Shown here piece by piece: positions 53,955 to 63,596 of a DNA stretch of 64,000 nucleotides (position 1 is its first letter; each line of letters starts with the position of its first letter). The DNA lies in contig NZ_BNBC01000016.1 of assembly GCF_014654675.1 (NCBI RefSeq), forward strand, positions 1 through 64,000, in the 5' to 3' direction. The notes beneath the pieces are model-generated. The model was not told the origin of the DNA and ran no database searches. It saw only the letters and a list, made by a program, of their open reading frames with translations. The stretch is from Streptomyces spiralis. GTDB lineage: Bacteria > Actinomycetota > Actinomycetes > Streptomycetales > Streptomycetaceae. Made by a program: the position numbers and the translations under genes.

Positions 53955-54262
53955 CGCACCCGCGTGCCCGCCCACCGGCGCGTGCCCCTCACCGACACCG
54001 TGCTCGCGTCGCGCCAGTCGAGGCGCGCGTCGCACTCCCTGGTGCCCGCCCACCAGCCGGGTGTCACCAGCGCGTCGCCCCGGCGGACGGCGTCGCGGGG
54101 CAGCCCGCGCAGGTTGACGGCGACCCGGGCGACGGCGTCCGCCCGGTCCACGCTCCGGCCGAGGCTCCGCAACTGCCGGACGCGGACCGGCTCCGCGCGG
54201 GACCAGACGCGGACGGGGACGGCGGCGGATCCCACGTGCAGGATCACCTGGCTCGACCGGCA
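53955..54262 (-). pseudogene. selB: Inverted fragments of selB (domains II-III)
   Basis: On the minus strand two SelB pieces are readable. One, at about 54205-54262, reads QVILHVGSAAVPVR. The other, at about 53955-54200, reads EPVRVRQLRSLGRSVDRADA, VARVAVNLRGLPRDAVRRGD and DALVTPGWWAGTRE. In intact SelB the second piece comes first, followed by HVG-AAVP. Flipping the 54205-54262 piece in place joins it in frame to the plus-strand remainder (AVPVR then ARCLGEGTAQIR). The locus has been scrambled by small inversions. Confidence 0.7.
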
Positions 54263-55156
54263 GTCGGCGCACGATGCCTGGGCGAGGGGACGGCGCAAAT
54301 CAGGGCGGAGCGTGCGCTGCCGCTCGACGTGGGGGAGCGGGCGCTGCCGCGCGATCCGGGGCAGCAGCGGATCGTCGCCGGCCTTGTCGTCCTCGACCTG
54401 GAACCGCCGCCGCTGACCCGGCGGGGCGCCGCCGTCCGCCGTCACGCGGACCTCGCCGTACGCCCCGATCGGCCCGACGCCGCCGTCGGGATCGCCCGGC
54501 GCGGCGTGGTACGGCGGACCACCCTCACCGCGTCCGGACACCTGGAGCCGGACGCGCGCACACCGGAGGGGACGCGGGAGATCGCCGGGTGGTGCGTCGA
54601 CGCGGGATGGTGGCGCGAGCGCGGGGAGTTGCCGGCCGCGGCGGTACGGGAGCGGGCCGCCGCGGCCCTGCCACGGGACACCGCGCTGCGGGCCACCGGC
54701 CTGCCCGACATCCCGCTGCTGAACGCGGCGGCCGACGAGCTCGGTCTGGTGCGGGACGCAATGGGTCTCCGGGAGGCGGGCGCCCGCCCCGCGCAGGACG
54801 ATCGGGTCGAGTGCGCCGTCGACGCCGTGTGCGCGAGGCTGCAAGCCGATCCGTTCGACGCGCCCGGGCCGCCCGAGCTGGACGCGCTCGGTCTCACCCC
54901 GTTCCATCTGCGCGCCGCCGCCGACCGCGGCCGGGTGCGCCGACTGGCCCAGGGTGTGTACGTGCACCCCGACGCGGTGTCCCTCGCGCTCGCCCGACTG
55001 GCACGGCTGCCGCAGCCGTTCACCCTCAGTGCCGGGCGGCAGGCGCTCGGCACCTCACGACGGGTGGCGGTGCCCCTGTTCGAGCTCCTCGACCGGCCGG
55101 GGCACACCCGCGTCACCGAGCAGGGCCTCAGGCGGCTGGTGACCGTGGCGACGTAG
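54263..55156 (+). pseudogene. selB: 3' fragment of the selenocysteine-specific elongation factor gene
   Basis: About 297 codons, opening within domain III (ARCLGEGTAQIRAERALPLD, VGERALPRDPG, VVLDLEPPPLTRRGAA). They continue through the C-terminal winged-helix domains that bind the SECIS element (LTPFHLRAAADRGRVRRLAQ, GVYVHPDAVSLALARLARL). The end is TEQGLRRLVTVAT. The GTPase domain (G1-G5) is missing entirely, so it cannot deliver Sec-tRNA. Reading frame and GC3 are still well kept, implying a recent loss or some retained use. No Sec tRNA or selA was seen nearby. Confidence 0.75.
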
Positions 55157-55340
55157 GTGTTCCCTCAGCCACAGCGCGGCCCGGCGTCGTACGAGATTAC
55201 GGGCGAAACTGCGACAAATGGGCGGCGCTCCCGGTGACTGGCGTCCGGGGACGGAACATTAGACTCGACCAGTCCAACCAGTTCGACGAAGCCTGATCCG
55301 CACAACCAGCTCTCACCAGCTCAAACGCAAGGAGGCACGG

Positions 55341-57272
55341 GTGCCGCTGCTGACCCGTATCAAGGGACCGCGCGATCTGGACCGGCTCAGCCTGGAGGAG
55401 CTGGACCAGCTGGCAGAGGAGATCCGGACCTTTCTCGTCGAAGCGGTCTCCAAGACCGGCGGTCACCTCGGCCCCAACCTCGGTGTGGTGGAGCTGACCA
55501 TCGCCCTGCACCGCGTCTTCCACTCGCCGAAGGACAAGGTGCTGTGGGACACCGGCCACCAGTCCTACGTGCACAAGCTTCTCACCGGCCGGCAGGACTT
55601 CTCGAGGCTGAAGATGAAGGGCGGCCTGTCCGGCTACCCCTCCCAGGCCGAGTCCGAGCACGACGTGATCGAGAACAGCCACGCCTCCACCGTCCTCGGC
55701 TGGGCCGACGGCATCGCCAAGGCCAACCAGATCCTCCAGCGCGACAGCCATGTCGTCGCGGTCATCGGTGACGGCGCGTTGACCGGCGGCATGGCCTGGG
55801 AGGCGCTGAACAACATCGCCGACGCCAAGGACCGCCCGCTGGTCATCGTCGTCAACGACAACGAGCGCTCCTACGCGCCCACCATCGGCGGTCTGGCCAA
55901 CCACCTCGCCACCCTGCGCACCACCGACGGCTACGAGCGCTTCCTCGCCCGGACGAAGGAGCTCCTGGAGCGCACCCCGGTCGTCGGCAAGCCGCTGTAC
56001 GAAACGCTGCACGGCGCGAAGAAGGGGTTCAAGGACTTCATCGCCCCGCAGGGCATGTTCGAGGACCTGGGCCTGAAGTACGTCGGCCCGATCGACGGCC
56101 ACGACATCGAGGCCCTGGAGTCCGCGCTGGCCCGCGCCAAGCGCTTCGGCGGCCCCGTGATCGTGCACTGCCTCACCGAGAAGGGCCGCGGCTACCAGCC
56201 CGCCCTCCAGGACGACGCCGACCGCTTCCACGCCGTCGGCAAGATCCACCCCGACACGGGTCTGCCGATCGCCACCTCCGGCGCCGACTGGACGAGCGTC
56301 TTCGGCGACGAGATGGTCAAGCTCGGCAAGGAACGCAGGGACATCGTGGCCATCACGGCCGCCATGCTCCAGCCGGTGGGCCTGGACAGGTTCGCCAAGG
56401 CCTTCCCCGACCGGGTCTACGACGTCGGCATCGCCGAGCAGCACGGCGCGGTCTCGGCGGCCGGCCTCGCCCACGGCGGCCTGCACCCGGTCTTCGCCGT
56501 CTACGCCACCTTCCTCAACCGCGCCTTCGACCAGGTCCTGATGGACGTGGCCCTGCACAAGTGCGGAGTCACCTTCGTCCTGGACCGGGCCGGCATCACC
56601 GGCACCGACGGCGCCTCCCACAACGGCATGTGGGACATGTCCATCCTCCAGGTCGTCCCGGGCCTGCGCCTGGCCGCACCCCGCGACGCCGACCAGGTCC
56701 GCGCCCAGCTGCGCGAGGCCGTCGAGGTGAAGGACGCCCCGACCGTCGTGCGCTTCTCCAAGGGCGCCGTCGGTCCCGCCGTACCCGCCGTGGGCCGCGT
56801 CGGCGGCATGGACGTACTGCGCGAGCCGGGCACCGACACCCCGGATGTCCTGCTGGTCTCCGTCGGGGCACTCGCCCCCATGTGTCTGGAGATCGCCGTA
56901 CTCCTGGACAAGCAGGGCATCTCCACCACCGTCGTCGACCCGCGCTGGGTCAAGCCCGTCGACGAGGCCATGGCCCCGCTCGCCGAACGGCACCGTGTGG
57001 TCGTCACCGTCGAGGACAACTCCCGCGTCGGCGGGGTCGGCTCCACGATCGCCCAGGCGCTGCGTGACGCGGGCGTCGACGTGCCGCTGCGCGACTTCGG
57101 CATCCCGCCCCGCTTCCTCGACCACGCCTCGCGCGCCGAGGTCATGGCGGAGGTCGGCCTGACCGCGCCCGACATCGCCCGCCAGGTCACCGGCCTCGTC
57201 TCCCGGCTCGACGGGCGGTTCGAGCGGACGGCCGCCGAGGTCGACTCGGCGGTGCAGCCGGCACGCGACTAG
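55341..57272 (+). CDS. dxs: 1-deoxy-D-xylulose-5-phosphate synthase
   Basis: 643 residues from a GTG at 55341 (AAGGAGG 5-11 bases upstream). A thiamine-diphosphate enzyme: GGHLGPNLGVVELTIALHRV, WDTGHQSYVHKLLTGR, the ThDP motif GDGALTGGMAWEALNN with VNDNERSYAPTIGGL, the Glu-containing VGIAEQHGAVSAAGLA, and YATFLNRAFDQ. It condenses pyruvate and glyceraldehyde-3-phosphate to DXP, the first step of the MEP isoprenoid pathway. From memory S. coelicolor has two Dxs copies, of which this locus is one. It is monocistronic. The stop codon is also the first base of the palindromic repeat element downstream. Confidence 0.97.
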   Translation: MPLLTRIKGPRDLDRLSLEELDQLAEEIRTFLVEAVSKTGGHLGPNLGVVELTIALHRVFHSPKDKVLWDTGHQSYVHKLLTGRQDFSRLKMKGGLSGYPSQAESEHDVIENSHASTVLGWADGIAKANQILQRDSHVVAVIGDGALTGGMAWEALNNIADAKDRPLVIVVNDNERSYAPTIGGLANHLATLRTTDGYERFLARTKELLERTPVVGKPLYETLHGAKKGFKDFIAPQGMFEDLGLKYVGPIDGHDIEALESALARAKRFGGPVIVHCLTEKGRGYQPALQDDADRFHAVGKIHPDTGLPIATSGADWTSVFGDEMVKLGKERRDIVAITAAMLQPVGLDRFAKAFPDRVYDVGIAEQHGAVSAAGLAHGGLHPVFAVYATFLNRAFDQVLMDVALHKCGVTFVLDRAGITGTDGASHNGMWDMSILQVVPGLRLAAPRDADQVRAQLREAVEVKDAPTVVRFSKGAVGPAVPAVGRVGGMDVLREPGTDTPDVLLVSVGALAPMCLEIAVLLDKQGISTTVVDPRWVKPVDEAMAPLAERHRVVVTVEDNSRVGGVGSTIAQALRDAGVDVPLRDFGIPPRFLDHASRAEVMAEVGLTAPDIARQVTGLVSRLDGRFERTAAEVDSAVQPARD

Positions 57273-57467
57273 TGCCCCGGCAGGCAACGTCTGCCCGTCA
57301 AGGAGCGGCGTCCGGTGCGTTCCCCCACTGCATTGACGGCGTGGGAGGTGCCCCCACTCGGCGTGCCGGCCGGAAGCCCTCGTACTGGACGTGCTTGGGC
57401 TTTCGGGCGGTGCAGCGAGAGGGCGTGCCGGGCGTCGCGACGGGGCGAACGTTGCCTGTTGGGGCAC
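57272..57467. mobile_element. MITE-like palindromic element with 25-bp terminal inverted repeats
   Basis: The left end GTGCCCCGGCAGGCAACGTC (57272 on) matches the complement of the right end (57443-57467) at 21 of 25 positions. Inside, CGGAAGCCC and GGGCTTTCG form a second stem, so the whole 196 bases can fold. It codes for nothing and starts on the last base of the dxs stop codon. Very similar blocks are, to my recollection, frequent between Streptomyces genes. The following 290 bases up to the TetR gene show no gene. Confidence 0.6.
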
Positions 57468-57759
57468 CAGGGTCCCTCCGGCGGCGCAACGTTGGCCGAA
57501 CGGCGGCCGGCCCACCCAGGTGAGCGGGGCCGATGGGGGGCCGCCCTGGTCGTTCGGGGCTCGGTCGAGTCGGCAGCCGGCGGGCAACGCCGCCGGCGGT
57601 AATCCTGCTCGAAGAGCTTGGGTGCCAGGCCCTGCGTCTGCGGCACGGTCCGCCGGACAGGACCACCCCCGGGCCCGGCGCCGCACAGCCGTCTCCCTCC
57701 GGGGGGCGGATGTCCTCGCCAGACGGATTCAAGCCGGCCGTCGCCACTGGCGTCACGGG

Positions 57760-58497
57760 TCAGATCCTGTCCGGCACCGGCCGTTCCTGCCGCGCCCTGA
57801 TCTCCTGCAGGCGGGCCGCGGCCGCGCTCAGCAGCAGGTCCAGGGCCGCGGGGTAGGAGCTTCGCCCCATGTCGGCCACCAGGTGGCGGGCCGTGCCGGC
57901 GATGTGCGGGTGGGTGTCGGCGGGCAGCCGGGCGTACGTGGCCCGCCACACGGACGCCTCCGCCTCGCGCGCGGCCCGCGGCAGGGCGATGGCCGCCGAG
58001 TCCAGGGCGCCGAAGGCGAGGGCCTGGTCGACGTAGGCGTGGTAGATGCGCACGGCCTCGCCGTCGGGGAAGCCGGCGTCGCGCAGCACGCCGAGGATGG
58101 TCTCCACGGCCTGGATCTCGTGGGCCCGTCCGGTGACCCGACAGGAGCTGAGCACGGCGGCCCGGGGGTGGGCGAGGGCGCCCGCGTGCATCTTCAGGCC
58201 GAGATCCCGCAGGTCCTCCTGCCAGTCGCCGGTGGGCCGCCAGAGGCGCAGTGTACGGCCGATGAGCTCGTCGGCGATGGCGAGCATCAGGTCGTCGGCG
58301 TGGCGGAAGTAGCGGTAGAGCGAGCTGGGATCGGCGCCGAGGGCGCGGCCCAGGCGGCGGACCGAGAGGGCGTCCGCGCCGTGCTCCTCGATCAGCCGCA
58401 GGGCGGTGGAGACGATCAGTTCCTCGGACAGGACGACGCCCTGTTTGGTCGGGCGCCTGCGGCGCCGGTCGGCGGGCGGGACGACACGTTCGCTCAT
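57760..58497 (-). CDS. TetR-family transcriptional regulator
   Basis: 245 residues from the ATG at 58497 (GAGAGGTC upstream). The N-terminal HTH is LIVSTALRLIEEHGADALSV, RRLGRALGADPSSLYRYFRH (about 28-68). The C-terminal ligand domain (TetR_C-like) has WQEDLRDLGLKMHAGALAHP and VRIYHAYVDQALAFGALDSA. It is divergent from the permease-amidohydrolase operon with a 144-base gap, so it most likely represses that operon and responds to its substrate. CGTACCTTACGACAACACCG in the gap (58539-58558) may hold its operator. Confidence 0.88.
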   Translation of the reverse strand: MSERVVPPADRRRRRPTKQGVVLSEELIVSTALRLIEEHGADALSVRRLGRALGADPSSLYRYFRHADDLMLAIADELIGRTLRLWRPTGDWQEDLRDLGLKMHAGALAHPRAAVLSSCRVTGRAHEIQAVETILGVLRDAGFPDGEAVRIYHAYVDQALAFGALDSAAIALPRAAREAEASVWRATYARLPADTHPHIAGTARHLVADMGRSSYPAALDLLLSAAAARLQEIRARQERPVPDRI

Positions 58498-58641
58498 CGG
58501 TGACCTCTCGGCGGGCGCGGACGCGGCGATCAGAAGTGGCCGTACCTTACGACAACACCGTTGACCTGTTAAAGGGGCGGGCAGTTTCATGTGCCTTCAC
58601 CGGGGCCGGCAGGGCCCCCAGGTGCGAGCGGAGACGCGCCC

Positions 58642-60144
58642 ATGACCGACACCCTCTCCCCGATCGACCCACCCGCGCGGCCCGCGCTGCGCAAGTCCCT
58701 CGGCGTCCTGGACGGCGTGGCCATCGCCGCCTCCAGCACGGCCGCCACCACCAGCATCGGCATCGGCCTCGGAGTCACGGCGGGTGTGGTGGGGCTCCAT
58801 CTGCCGGCCATCATGCTGCTGGCGTTCCTGCCGGTCCTCGGCATCGCGGGCGCCTACTCCCGGCTCAACCGGGTGGAGCCCAACGCGGGCAACGGGTATG
58901 TGTGGGTCGGCCGTTCGCTCACTCCCTGGCTCGGGTTCCTGGTCGGCTGGGTGAACATCGTCGCGACGGTGGCGTTCCTCGCGTACACCACGGCGGTCAC
59001 CGGTTCGGCGGTGCTACAGCTGGCCGGTGAGGCCGGGCTGCACCGGGTGGGCGGGCACACCCTCGACCCGGGCTCGACCGCGCAGACGACCGCCGTCGGC
59101 ATCGTGGTCCTGGCCGCCGTCACCCTGACCGCCGTCACCGGCGTGCGGACTGCGGCGCGGCTGCAGGGCGGTCTGCTGGTCTTCGAGTACGTCGTCCTGC
59201 TCGGCTTCTGCGGGTACGGCATCGTCACCGGTCCGCACGCCTTCCGGCTGAGCTGGTTCGATCCCTTCGCCATTCCCTCGGCCTCGGCGATCGCCCAGGG
59301 GCTGCTGCTGTCGGTCTTCTGCTACTGGGGCTTCGAGAGCGCGTTCAGCGTGAACGAGGAGGTGCGCGACCCGCGGGACGCGTCCCGGGCGGGGATCACC
59401 ACTCTGGTGACGATGCTGGCGCTGTTCCTGCTCGGGTCGGTGGCCTTCCAGCGCGTGCTGTCGGAGAAGGAACTGGTCGGGCACGGCCCCCAGGGGCTGG
59501 CCTACTTCGGCGACCGGCTCGCCTCCCAGCCGCTGGCCGCGCTGCCGCTGGTGGCGCTCATGTTCTCGGCGGTCGCCTCGCTGCAGGCCGGGGTGATCCC
59601 CACGGCCCGCGCGATGTTCGCGATGAGCCGGGACCGTACGCTCGGGCCGGTGTGGGCCAGAGTCAGTCGGCGCTACGGCACTCCGGCGGCCGGAACGGTG
59701 CTGATCGGCTTCCTGGCGGCCGCGGTGGCGGCCCTGTCCCTGGCCATCCCGCGGCTCGCCGACATGATCATGGCCACGGTGAACGCCGTCGGCATCGTGG
59801 TCGCCCTGTCGTACGCGCTCACGGCGCTCGCGGCCGCCGTACGGTTCCGCGCGCTGCTGCGCGAGGACTGGCGGCAAGGGGTGCGCGCGGTGATCCTGCC
59901 GGCGCTCAGCGCCCTTGCCCTGCTCGGCCTCGGCGGATACCTCGGCTGGACCTTCTACACCTCCACCGACCACCTGGAACTGAGCGCGAACAACGGCTGG
60001 TTCCTGCTGCTGATGCCCGTGGCGATGGTCGCCACCGGTTTCGTCGCCGCGACCTGGGCCCGCTGGGTCCGCCGCTCCCCCTACTTCCGCACCGGCGACG
60101 GCACGGACGCCGACGCGCCGCAGTTGCTCGCCACACCCCGATGA
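58642..60144 (+). CDS. APC-family amino acid/amine permease
   Basis: 500 residues with 12 or more helices. It opens LRKSLGVLDGVAIAASSTAA; the TM1 motif is TTSIGIGLGVTAGVVG rather than the usual GTGIF. Further features are RVEPNAGNGYVWVGRSLTPW, YWGFESAFSVNEEVRDPRDA and TARAMFAMSRDRTLGPVWAR. It begins the operon whose next gene is an amidohydrolase starting 29 bases later (or overlapping by 4). It probably imports the compound the amidohydrolase cleaves, an amide or amine whose identity is unknown. Confidence 0.88.
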   Translation: MTDTLSPIDPPARPALRKSLGVLDGVAIAASSTAATTSIGIGLGVTAGVVGLHLPAIMLLAFLPVLGIAGAYSRLNRVEPNAGNGYVWVGRSLTPWLGFLVGWVNIVATVAFLAYTTAVTGSAVLQLAGEAGLHRVGGHTLDPGSTAQTTAVGIVVLAAVTLTAVTGVRTAARLQGGLLVFEYVVLLGFCGYGIVTGPHAFRLSWFDPFAIPSASAIAQGLLLSVFCYWGFESAFSVNEEVRDPRDASRAGITTLVTMLALFLLGSVAFQRVLSEKELVGHGPQGLAYFGDRLASQPLAALPLVALMFSAVASLQAGVIPTARAMFAMSRDRTLGPVWARVSRRYGTPAAGTVLIGFLAAAVAALSLAIPRLADMIMATVNAVGIVVALSYALTALAAAVRFRALLREDWRQGVRAVILPALSALALLGLGGYLGWTFYTSTDHLELSANNGWFLLLMPVAMVATGFVAATWARWVRRSPYFRTGDGTDADAPQLLATPR

Positions 60145-60173
60145 CCGGCAAGGACCCCTCAAGGAAAGGCACC

Positions 60174-61802
60174 ATGCCCGCAGACCTCCTCTTCACCGGC
60201 GGCCCCGTCCTCACCCCCCGGGGCCGCACGGCGACCGCCGTGGCCGTCACCGGCGACCGCATCACCGCCGTCGGGCACGACGAGGTCCTCGGCCTCGCGG
60301 GTCCGCGCACCGAGGTCGTCGACCTGGCCGGACGGCTGCTGCTGCCCGGCTTCCAGGACGCGCACGTCCACCCGGTCCCGGCGGGCCTGGAGCTCACACA
60401 GTGCGACCTGACCGGGGCGCGGACCGCCGAGGACACCGTGGCCCGCGTGCGCGCCTACGCGGCCGCCCACCCCGAGCGGGAGTGGATCCTCGGCGGCGGC
60501 TGGTCGATGGAGGCGTTCGAGGGCGGTACCCCGGCCAAGGAGCTGCTGGACGCCGTCGTTCCCGACCGTCCCGTCTACCTGCCCAACCGCGACCACCACG
60601 GCGCCTGGGTCAACAGCCGCGCCCTGGAACTCGCGGGCGTGACGCGCCACACGCCCGACCCGGCCGACGGGCGGATCGACCGGAACACCGCCGGCGAACC
60701 GAGCGGCACGCTCCAGGAGGGCGCCATGCAACTCGTCGGGCGCCTCACCCCGCCTGCCACCGCCGCCGACCGGCTGGCCGCGCTGCTGCACGCCCAGGGG
60801 CATCTGCACGCGCTCGGCATCACGGCCTGGCAGGACGCGCTCGTCGGGGACTTCCTGGGCATGGAGGACGCCTCGGAGGCGTACCTGACCGCCGCACGCG
60901 AGGGCTCGCTCACCGCGCGCGTGGTCGGCGCGCTGTGGTGGGACCGGGAGCGGGGCACCGAGCAGATCCCGGAACTCATGGAGAAGCGGGCCGCGGCCGA
61001 CCACGGCAGGTTCCGCGCGACGAGCGTGAAACTGATGCTGGACGGCGTCGCCGAGACCGGCACGGCGGCGCTCCTGGAGCCATACCTGGACCCATGCGGC
61101 TGCGCGACGGGCAACCGGGGCACGAACTTCATCGATCCCGGTCAACTGCCGAAGTACGTCACCGCGTTGGACGCCGCGGGCTTCCAGTGCCACTTCCACG
61201 CACTGGGCGACCGGGCGGTACGCGACGCGCTGGACGCCGTGGAGGCCGCGCGCACCGCGAACGGACCCGGCGACACCCGGCCGCACCTGGCCCACCTCCA
61301 GGTCGTGCATCCCGACGACGTGCCGCGGTTCGCCCGGCTCGGGGCGACGGCGAACATCCAGCCGCTGTGGGCGGTGCACGAGCCGCAGATGGACGAACTG
61401 ACGATCCCCTTCCTCGGACCTGAGCGCGCCGCGTGGCAGTACCCGTTCGGGGCCCTGCTGCGGTCCGGGGCCACGCTCGCCGCCGGCAGCGACTGGCCGG
61501 TCAGCAGCCCCGACCCGCTCCAGGGCATCCATGTCGCGGTCAACCGCGTGGCACCGGGCGCTGACGCGCCGGTCTTCCTGCCCGCCGAACGCATCGGCCT
61601 CACCGAGGCGCTCAGGGCGTACACGGCGGGCTCCGCCCATGTGAACCACCTGGACGACACCGGGGAGGTGCGCGTGGGGGCGCTCGCGGACCTGGTGGTG
61701 CTGGACCGCGACCCGTTCGCCGGACCGCCGGAGGCGATCGGGGAGACGAGCGTGGCGGCGACGTACGTCGGGGGTGTGCGGGTGTTCGCCGCGGCCCCGT
61801 GA
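60174..61802 (+). CDS. Amidohydrolase family 3 (YtcJ-like) metal-dependent hydrolase
   Basis: 542 residues from the ATG at 60174 (AAGGAAAGG 5-13 bases upstream); an ATG at 60141 overlapping the permease stop is an alternative. Metal-binding motifs are DAHVHPVPAGLEL (about 61-73), the Lys region SVKLMLDGVAETGTAALL, HFHALGDRAVRDALDAVEAA and SDWPVSSPDPLQGIHVAVNR. The NfdA/YtcJ group hydrolyses N-substituted formamides and related amides. It is cotranscribed with the permease and under the divergent TetR, which suggests a nitrogen or amide catabolic unit. It ends in two strong tandem hairpins. Confidence 0.9.
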   Translation: MPADLLFTGGPVLTPRGRTATAVAVTGDRITAVGHDEVLGLAGPRTEVVDLAGRLLLPGFQDAHVHPVPAGLELTQCDLTGARTAEDTVARVRAYAAAHPEREWILGGGWSMEAFEGGTPAKELLDAVVPDRPVYLPNRDHHGAWVNSRALELAGVTRHTPDPADGRIDRNTAGEPSGTLQEGAMQLVGRLTPPATAADRLAALLHAQGHLHALGITAWQDALVGDFLGMEDASEAYLTAAREGSLTARVVGALWWDRERGTEQIPELMEKRAAADHGRFRATSVKLMLDGVAETGTAALLEPYLDPCGCATGNRGTNFIDPGQLPKYVTALDAAGFQCHFHALGDRAVRDALDAVEAARTANGPGDTRPHLAHLQVVHPDDVPRFARLGATANIQPLWAVHEPQMDELTIPFLGPERAAWQYPFGALLRSGATLAAGSDWPVSSPDPLQGIHVAVNRVAPGADAPVFLPAERIGLTEALRAYTAGSAHVNHLDDTGEVRVGALADLVVLDRDPFAGPPEAIGETSVAATYVGGVRVFAAAP

Positions 61803-61844
61803 CTTCCTGGACGGTCCCCGACTGCAGGGGGCACCTGTCCAAGC

Positions 61845-61893
61845 GGGATGCCGGTCCTGACCGGGCACGGACCCCGGTCCGCACCGGCATCCC
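61845..61893. terminator. Long hairpin terminator after the amidohydrolase gene
   Basis: GGGATGCCGGTCCTGACCGG pairs with the mirrored segment ending at 61893 at 19 of 21 positions, around a 7-base loop. Confidence 0.85.
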
Positions 61894-61907
61894 ACTGATC
61901 CCGGAAT

Positions 61908-61948
61908 GGGCCGGTTCCGTCACCTCCTACGGGTGGCGGAACCGGCCC
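61908..61948. terminator. Second tandem terminator
   Basis: GGGCCGGTTCCGTCACC pairs with GGTGGCGGAACCGGCCC at 16 of 17 positions, followed by TTCTG. It lies just 14 bases after the first hairpin. Confidence 0.85.
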
Positions 61949-62043
61949 TTCTGCGTGAACCTGCCAGTGCCGGGGCATACGCATCCCCAGCCCTCTCGAT
62001 CATGTCGAGCCATGTCGAGGCGACAAGCGTGGGAGGTAGGCCC

Positions 62044-63567
62044 GTGAGCAACACGCTGTTCCGGACGAAGAACGTCGAACAGTCGATCAAGGACACCGAA
62101 GAACCCGAGCACGCGCTGCGAAAGTCCCTGTCCGCCCTCGACCTGACCGTCTTCGGCGTCGGTGTCATCATCGGCACCGGCATCTTCGTCCTCACCGGCA
62201 CGGCCGCCAAGAACACCGCAGGCCCCGCCGTGTCCCTGTCCTTCGTCGTCGCCGGTGTGGTCTGCGCGCTCGCCGCCCTCTGCTACGCCGAGTTCGCCTC
62301 CACGGTTCCCGTCGCCGGATCGGCGTACACCTTCTCCTACGCCTCACTGGGGGAGTTCCCCGCCTGGATCATCGGCTGGGACCTGGTGCTGGAGCTCGCG
62401 CTCGGCACGGCGGTGGTCGCCGTCGGCTGGTCCGGCTACATCCACTCACTGCTCGACAACGCGGGCTGGCACCTGCCCGAGGCGCTCAGCGGCCGGGACG
62501 CCGCCACCGGCTTCGGCTTCGACATCCTCGCCGCCCTTCTCGTCCTGGTCCTCACCGCCATCCTCGTCGTCGGCATGAAACTCTCCGCGCGGGTCACCTC
62601 GGTGGTCGTCGCCGTCAAGGTGGCGGTCGTCCTCATCGTGATCGTCGCCGGCGCCTTCTTCATCAACAGCGACAACTATGAACCGTTCATCCCCAAGGAA
62701 CAGCCGGTCGCGGCGGGCGGCAACCTCAAGGCACCGCTCATCCAGCTGATCTTCGGCTGGGCACCGTCCAACTTCGGCGTCATGGGCATCTTCACCGCCG
62801 CGTCCGTCGTCTTCTTCGCCTTCATCGGCTTCGACGTCGTGGCCACCGCCGCCGAGGAGACCCGCCATCCGCAGCGCGACGTGCCGCGCGGCATCCTCGG
62901 CTCGCTCGTCATCTGCACGACCCTGTACGTCGCCGTGTCGATCGTGGTGACCGGCATGCAGAAGTACAGCGCGCTGTCCGTGGACGCCCCGCTCGCGGAC
63001 GCCTTCAAGTCCACCGGGCATCCCTGGTTCGCGGGCCTGATCAGCTTCGGCGCCGCCGTCGGCCTGACCACGGTCTGTATGATCCTGCTCCTGGGCCAGG
63101 CCCGCGTCTTCTTCGCGATGAGCCGCGACGGCCTGCTGCCCCGCTTCTTCTCCCACACCCACCCGCGCTTCCGCACCCCCTACCGCCCGACGATCCTCCT
63201 CGGCGTCGTCATCGCGATCGTCGCGGGCTTCACCAGCCTGAGCGAACTGGCCGAGCTGGTGAACATCGGCACGCTGTTCGCCTTCATCGTCGTCGCGATC
63301 AGTGTGATCATCCTCCGCAGGACCCGCCCCGACCTGCCCCGCGCCTTCCGGACCCCGCTGGTGCCGTTCGTCCCGGTCGTGTCGGTCCTGGCCTCCCTGT
63401 GGCTGATGCTGAACCTGCCCGCCGAGACCTGGCTGCGCTTCGCCATCTGGATGGCGATCGGCTTCGTCGTCTACTTCCTCTACGGCCGCACCCACAGCCG
63501 CCTCGCGCTCCGCGAGCAGGCCGCCGCCACCAAGACCCCGGGCACAGGCGCCACCGGCGCCCCCTGA
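62044..63567 (+). CDS. APC-family amino-acid permease
   Basis: 507 residues from a GTG at 62044 with GGGAGG 7 bases upstream. It is a cationic-amino-acid-transporter-like protein with about 12 helices: SLSALDLTVFGVGVIIGTGI (TM1 with GTGIF), YAEFASTVPVAGSAYTFSYA, FFAFIGFDVVATAAEETRHP and GQARVFFAMSRDGLLPRFFS. The closest pattern is the CAT/YfnA group. It is monocistronic, isolated by two terminators upstream, with a direct repeat CATGTCGAGC / CATGTCGAGG at 62001-62020 in its leader. It ends 29 bases from the convergent NYN gene. The substrate is unproven. Confidence 0.9.
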   Translation: MSNTLFRTKNVEQSIKDTEEPEHALRKSLSALDLTVFGVGVIIGTGIFVLTGTAAKNTAGPAVSLSFVVAGVVCALAALCYAEFASTVPVAGSAYTFSYASLGEFPAWIIGWDLVLELALGTAVVAVGWSGYIHSLLDNAGWHLPEALSGRDAATGFGFDILAALLVLVLTAILVVGMKLSARVTSVVVAVKVAVVLIVIVAGAFFINSDNYEPFIPKEQPVAAGGNLKAPLIQLIFGWAPSNFGVMGIFTAASVVFFAFIGFDVVATAAEETRHPQRDVPRGILGSLVICTTLYVAVSIVVTGMQKYSALSVDAPLADAFKSTGHPWFAGLISFGAAVGLTTVCMILLLGQARVFFAMSRDGLLPRFFSHTHPRFRTPYRPTILLGVVIAIVAGFTSLSELAELVNIGTLFAFIVVAISVIILRRTRPDLPRAFRTPLVPFVPVVSVLASLWLMLNLPAETWLRFAIWMAIGFVVYFLYGRTHSRLALREQAAATKTPGTGATGAP

Positions 63568-63596
63568 CAGCCGGACCGGACCCGCGGCAGCGCGCG

